From DATAQC01 sp051001215 (GTDB lineage: Bacteria > Actinomycetota > Acidimicrobiia > Acidimicrobiales > AC-14): a DNA stretch of 15,826 bases. Location: assembly GCA_051001215.1 (NCBI GenBank), contig JBPCNP010000049.1:1-15826 (forward strand). The letters run 5' to 3'. A model generated the notes under the pieces. That model did not search any database and was not told where the DNA came from. It was given only the letters and a program-made list of their open reading frames with translations. Of the stretch, positions 14,385 through 15,826 are shown piece after piece (positions within the stretch are counted from its first letter, which is position 1; every line of letters starts with the position of its first letter). A program made the position numbers and the translations under genes.

Positions 14385-14584
14385 CCGCCGCGGCCTGCCC
14401 GCATCTGGTCGAGATCGCCGTCCCACCCCGACCCCCGGAGCCGGCGGGCAGCATCCAGGTCGAGCGGCTCGGCCGCCAGGGTCCGCAACGCGTAGTTGAC
14501 CGCATCCCGCTTCGTCGCCAGGTGATACCGCTCCATCACCGCCCGGCATGCCGTGTCGTCAAGATCGATGTTGGTGCGTGACAT
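14381..14584 (-). CDS. vapB: VapB-family antitoxin
   Basis: A 67-aa antitoxin of the VapB type: SRTNIDLDDTACRAVMERY, then ATKRDAVNYALRTLAA matches the common RTNIDID...TKREAVN..L pattern. The C-terminal RRLRGSGWDGDLDQMRAG is the VapC-binding tail, with the frequent G-W-x-G-D-L segment. The ATG at 14584 is the family start; two in-frame GTGs lie 15-18 nt upstream. It begins only 7 nt after the pimA-like stop, so it may be read from the pimA transcript as well as from its own weak element (TATAGC, 6 nt upstream). Confidence 0.9.
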   Translation of the reverse strand: MSRTNIDLDDTACRAVMERYHLATKRDAVNYALRTLAAEPLDLDAARRLRGSGWDGDLDQMRAGRGG

Positions 14585-14591
14585 ACACCTG

Positions 14592-15671
14592 CTATACACC
14601 ACAAGTGGCGATGGCCACCTCGTACAGCTCCACGTAGCGCTCGGCCAGGTGGTCCATGGAGAACGACGCGGCTCGGGCCTCTCCCCCCGCGACCAGGGAG
14701 GCGGCGGTCGAGGGCTCGGTCAACACCCTGGTGAGCGCCTGACCGAGGGCCCTGGCATCCCCGGGGGGCACGAGCAGGGCCTCCCGGCCGTGGCGGGCCA
14801 CGTTGCGATAGCCGGGAAGGTCGCTGGCCACGATGGGGGTACGGGCGGCCATGCCTTCGAGCAGGACCATGCCGAACGACTCGCCCCGCAACGACGGGGC
14901 ACAGAGCGCGTCGGCGCCCCGCAGGCGCTGGGCCTTCTCCTCCTCGGTGAGGCGCCCGAGCCATTCGACGCGGGGATCAACGGCCACCTCGGCCCGGAGG
15001 CGGCGGGTCTCGGGCCCGTCGCTGCCCACCCAGACATGCACATCGCGGGGCAGGTAGGCGAGGGCGCCGAGGAGCACCCCGAGTCCCTTGCGGGTCTCGT
15101 GGCGACTCAGGAACACGATGGTCGGACCGGACGTGGGCCACGGCGTGGCCTTGGCGAAGGGTTCGAGGTCGATCCCGTTGTGGACGAGCTCGAAGTCGCC
15201 CCCCAGGGTCGCGGCCATGTCGAGGGCATCCTCGGACACCGCGCAGTGGAGATGGAGGCGGCGGCTCAGGCGGGTGCCGAGGGGCAACAAGCGCCGGTAG
15301 GCCATCGTGGCCCCGGCCGCGTGGAACGTGCCTACCAACGGTCCCGACGACCACACCAGGCTGGTGAGGGTGGGGCCGGGGGCCATTGGCTCGTGGAGGT
15401 GGAGCACGTCGAAACGCTCGTCGCGCACGGCCCGGATGGTGCGCAGCACGCAGGGGAAGTCCGGTGCCAGTGGCGCGATCGACCCGTTGAACAGGGCAGC
15501 CACGGTGTTGCCGAGCGGCGTCACGCCGACTTCGGGAGGGGGACCGTCGCAGGGGCCCAGGACGCGGGCCTCGTGGCCGAGCCCCCGCAGGGCCCGGGCC
15601 AGCCCCAAGACCTGCCCCTGGACTCCTCCCGGGAGCGAGAGGCTGTAGGGGCACACCAGGCCGACGCGCAC
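14592..15671 (-). CDS. pimA: PimA-like GT4 glycosyltransferase (phosphatidylinositol mannosyltransferase)
   Basis: PimA adds the first mannose from GDP-mannose to phosphatidylinositol on the inner face of the membrane, starting PIM and lipoglycan synthesis. The 359-aa product is a GT-B enzyme. It opens MRVGLVCPYSLSLPGGVQGQV, where the GGVQ loop is typical of PimA. It also has DVLHLHEPMAPG, LVHNGIDLEPF, VFLSRHETRKGLGVLLGAL and the GT4 E-x7-E signature ESFGMVLLE. I chose the GTG at 15671, which matches mycobacterial PimA (MRIGM) and has TACGAT 6 nt upstream. The frame starts at a GTG at 15710, which is the alternative. Proximity to pdxS, yebC and ruv genes fits the actinobacterial order, although an accessory block now intervenes. 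Confidence 0.88.
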   Translation of the reverse strand: MRVGLVCPYSLSLPGGVQGQVLGLARALRGLGHEARVLGPCDGPPPEVGVTPLGNTVAALFNGSIAPLAPDFPCVLRTIRAVRDERFDVLHLHEPMAPGPTLTSLVWSSGPLVGTFHAAGATMAYRRLLPLGTRLSRRLHLHCAVSEDALDMAATLGGDFELVHNGIDLEPFAKATPWPTSGPTIVFLSRHETRKGLGVLLGALAYLPRDVHVWVGSDGPETRRLRAEVAVDPRVEWLGRLTEEEKAQRLRGADALCAPSLRGESFGMVLLEGMAARTPIVASDLPGYRNVARHGREALLVPPGDARALGQALTRVLTEPSTAASLVAGGEARAASFSMDHLAERYVELYEVAIATCGV

Positions 15672-15677
15672 GTCCGG

Positions 15678-15683
15678 ATCGTA
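15678..15683 (-). promoter_or_regulatory. Candidate -10 of a leaderless pimA promoter
   Basis: TACGAT (TANNNT) ends 6 nt before the GTG at 15671, and no Shine-Dalgarno is present. This supports the shorter pimA start but is only pattern evidence. Confidence 0.35.
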
Positions 15684-15719
15684 CCCGTCGCCTGCTAAGC
15701 CCGGATCCACCGATCGGCG

Positions 15720-15826
15720 TCATCCTGACGGACTGAGCATCACGTAGAAGTGCCCCCTGACCAGGGACAATGGCGGTTGCGAATCCAGCCAGAACCCCGA
15801 ATCGGAGGGCACCTTCTCGATGCGAT
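15720..15826 (-). CDS. C-terminal end of an unidentified protein (start beyond window)
   Basis: The last 34 codons of a minus-strand frame ending with TGA at 15720. The residues (RIEKVPSDSGFWLDSQPP, then LSLVRGHFYVMLSPSG) have GC-rich third positions, suggesting real coding. I do not recognise the family. In mycobacteria a PIM acyltransferase lies before pimA, but nothing here identifies it. The gene would end 48 nt before the chosen pimA start, or 9 nt before the longer one. Confidence 0.4.
   Translation of the reverse strand, partial: RIEKVPSDSGFWLDSQPPLSLVRGHFYVMLSPSG

Noticed and set aside
14553..15698. 381-codon plus-strand open frame opposite pimA
   Set aside because: It mirrors the whole glycosyltransferase, whose motifs are unmistakable. 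The predicted protein is low-complexity Gly/Glu/His-rich.
15711..15723. pimA start at an ATG (15723) overlapping the upstream stop as ATGA
   Set aside because: That ATG is in a different frame from the glycosyltransferase. Using it would require a frameshift for which no homopolymer evidence exists.

Overview
The window is high-GC DNA with dense genes on both strands. Its backbone is a core gene order typical of Actinobacteria. Reading the minus strand from right to left it is pimA-like glycosyltransferase, lemA, htpX, DUF3048 lipoprotein, pdxS, pdxT, yebC, TraR/DksA-like protein, ruvC, ruvA, ruvB, yajC, secD. The same pimA, pdxS/pdxT, yebC, ruvCAB, yajC-secD order is known in mycobacteria and other actinobacteria. 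The phosphatidylinositol mannosyltransferase homologue also points that way. A deep-branching group such as Acidimicrobiia is my inference, not shown directly.

Region 1 (1-3423, minus) holds the start of secD (cut by the window edge), yajC and the complete ruvCAB set. The junctions are tight: ruvC/ruvA overlap by 4 nt, ruvA/ruvB are 11 nt apart and yajC/secD overlap by 1 nt. A perfect Gram-positive-type LexA box covers the ruvC start codon, so Holliday-junction processing is probably part of the SOS response. Region 2 (3513-6783) holds a small membrane protein on the plus strand, a TraR/DksA-type zinc-finger protein, yebC, and the two subunits of PLP synthase (pdxT, pdxS). Region 3 (6783-9362, minus) is a membrane/envelope set: DUF3048 lipoprotein, HtpX metalloprotease and LemA.

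Region 4 (9417-14584) looks accessory and separates the pimA-like gene from lemA. It opens with a plus-strand, translationally coupled trio: a 62-aa unknown protein, an AMIN-like lipoprotein and an OsmC-family protein with a frameshift. Then come a RibD_C/DHFR-like reductase, a MazEF-type toxin-antitoxin pair, a frameshifted SAM methyltransferase, a decayed propeller-like pseudogene and a VapBC pair. The vapBC pair sits 7 nt behind pimA. The right edge holds pimA and the tail of one more minus-strand gene.

Three coding breaks (htpX N-terminus, OsmC, methyltransferase) are each repaired by adding one G to a G run, which suggests either systematic homopolymer error or slippage. Several genes have a TANNNT hexamer 6-9 nt before the start codon and no Shine-Dalgarno, the pattern of leaderless actinobacterial transcripts. 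No CRISPR array, tRNA, rRNA, IS element or obvious new defence system was found. The least explained coding unit is the 62-aa / AMIN-like lipoprotein pair.
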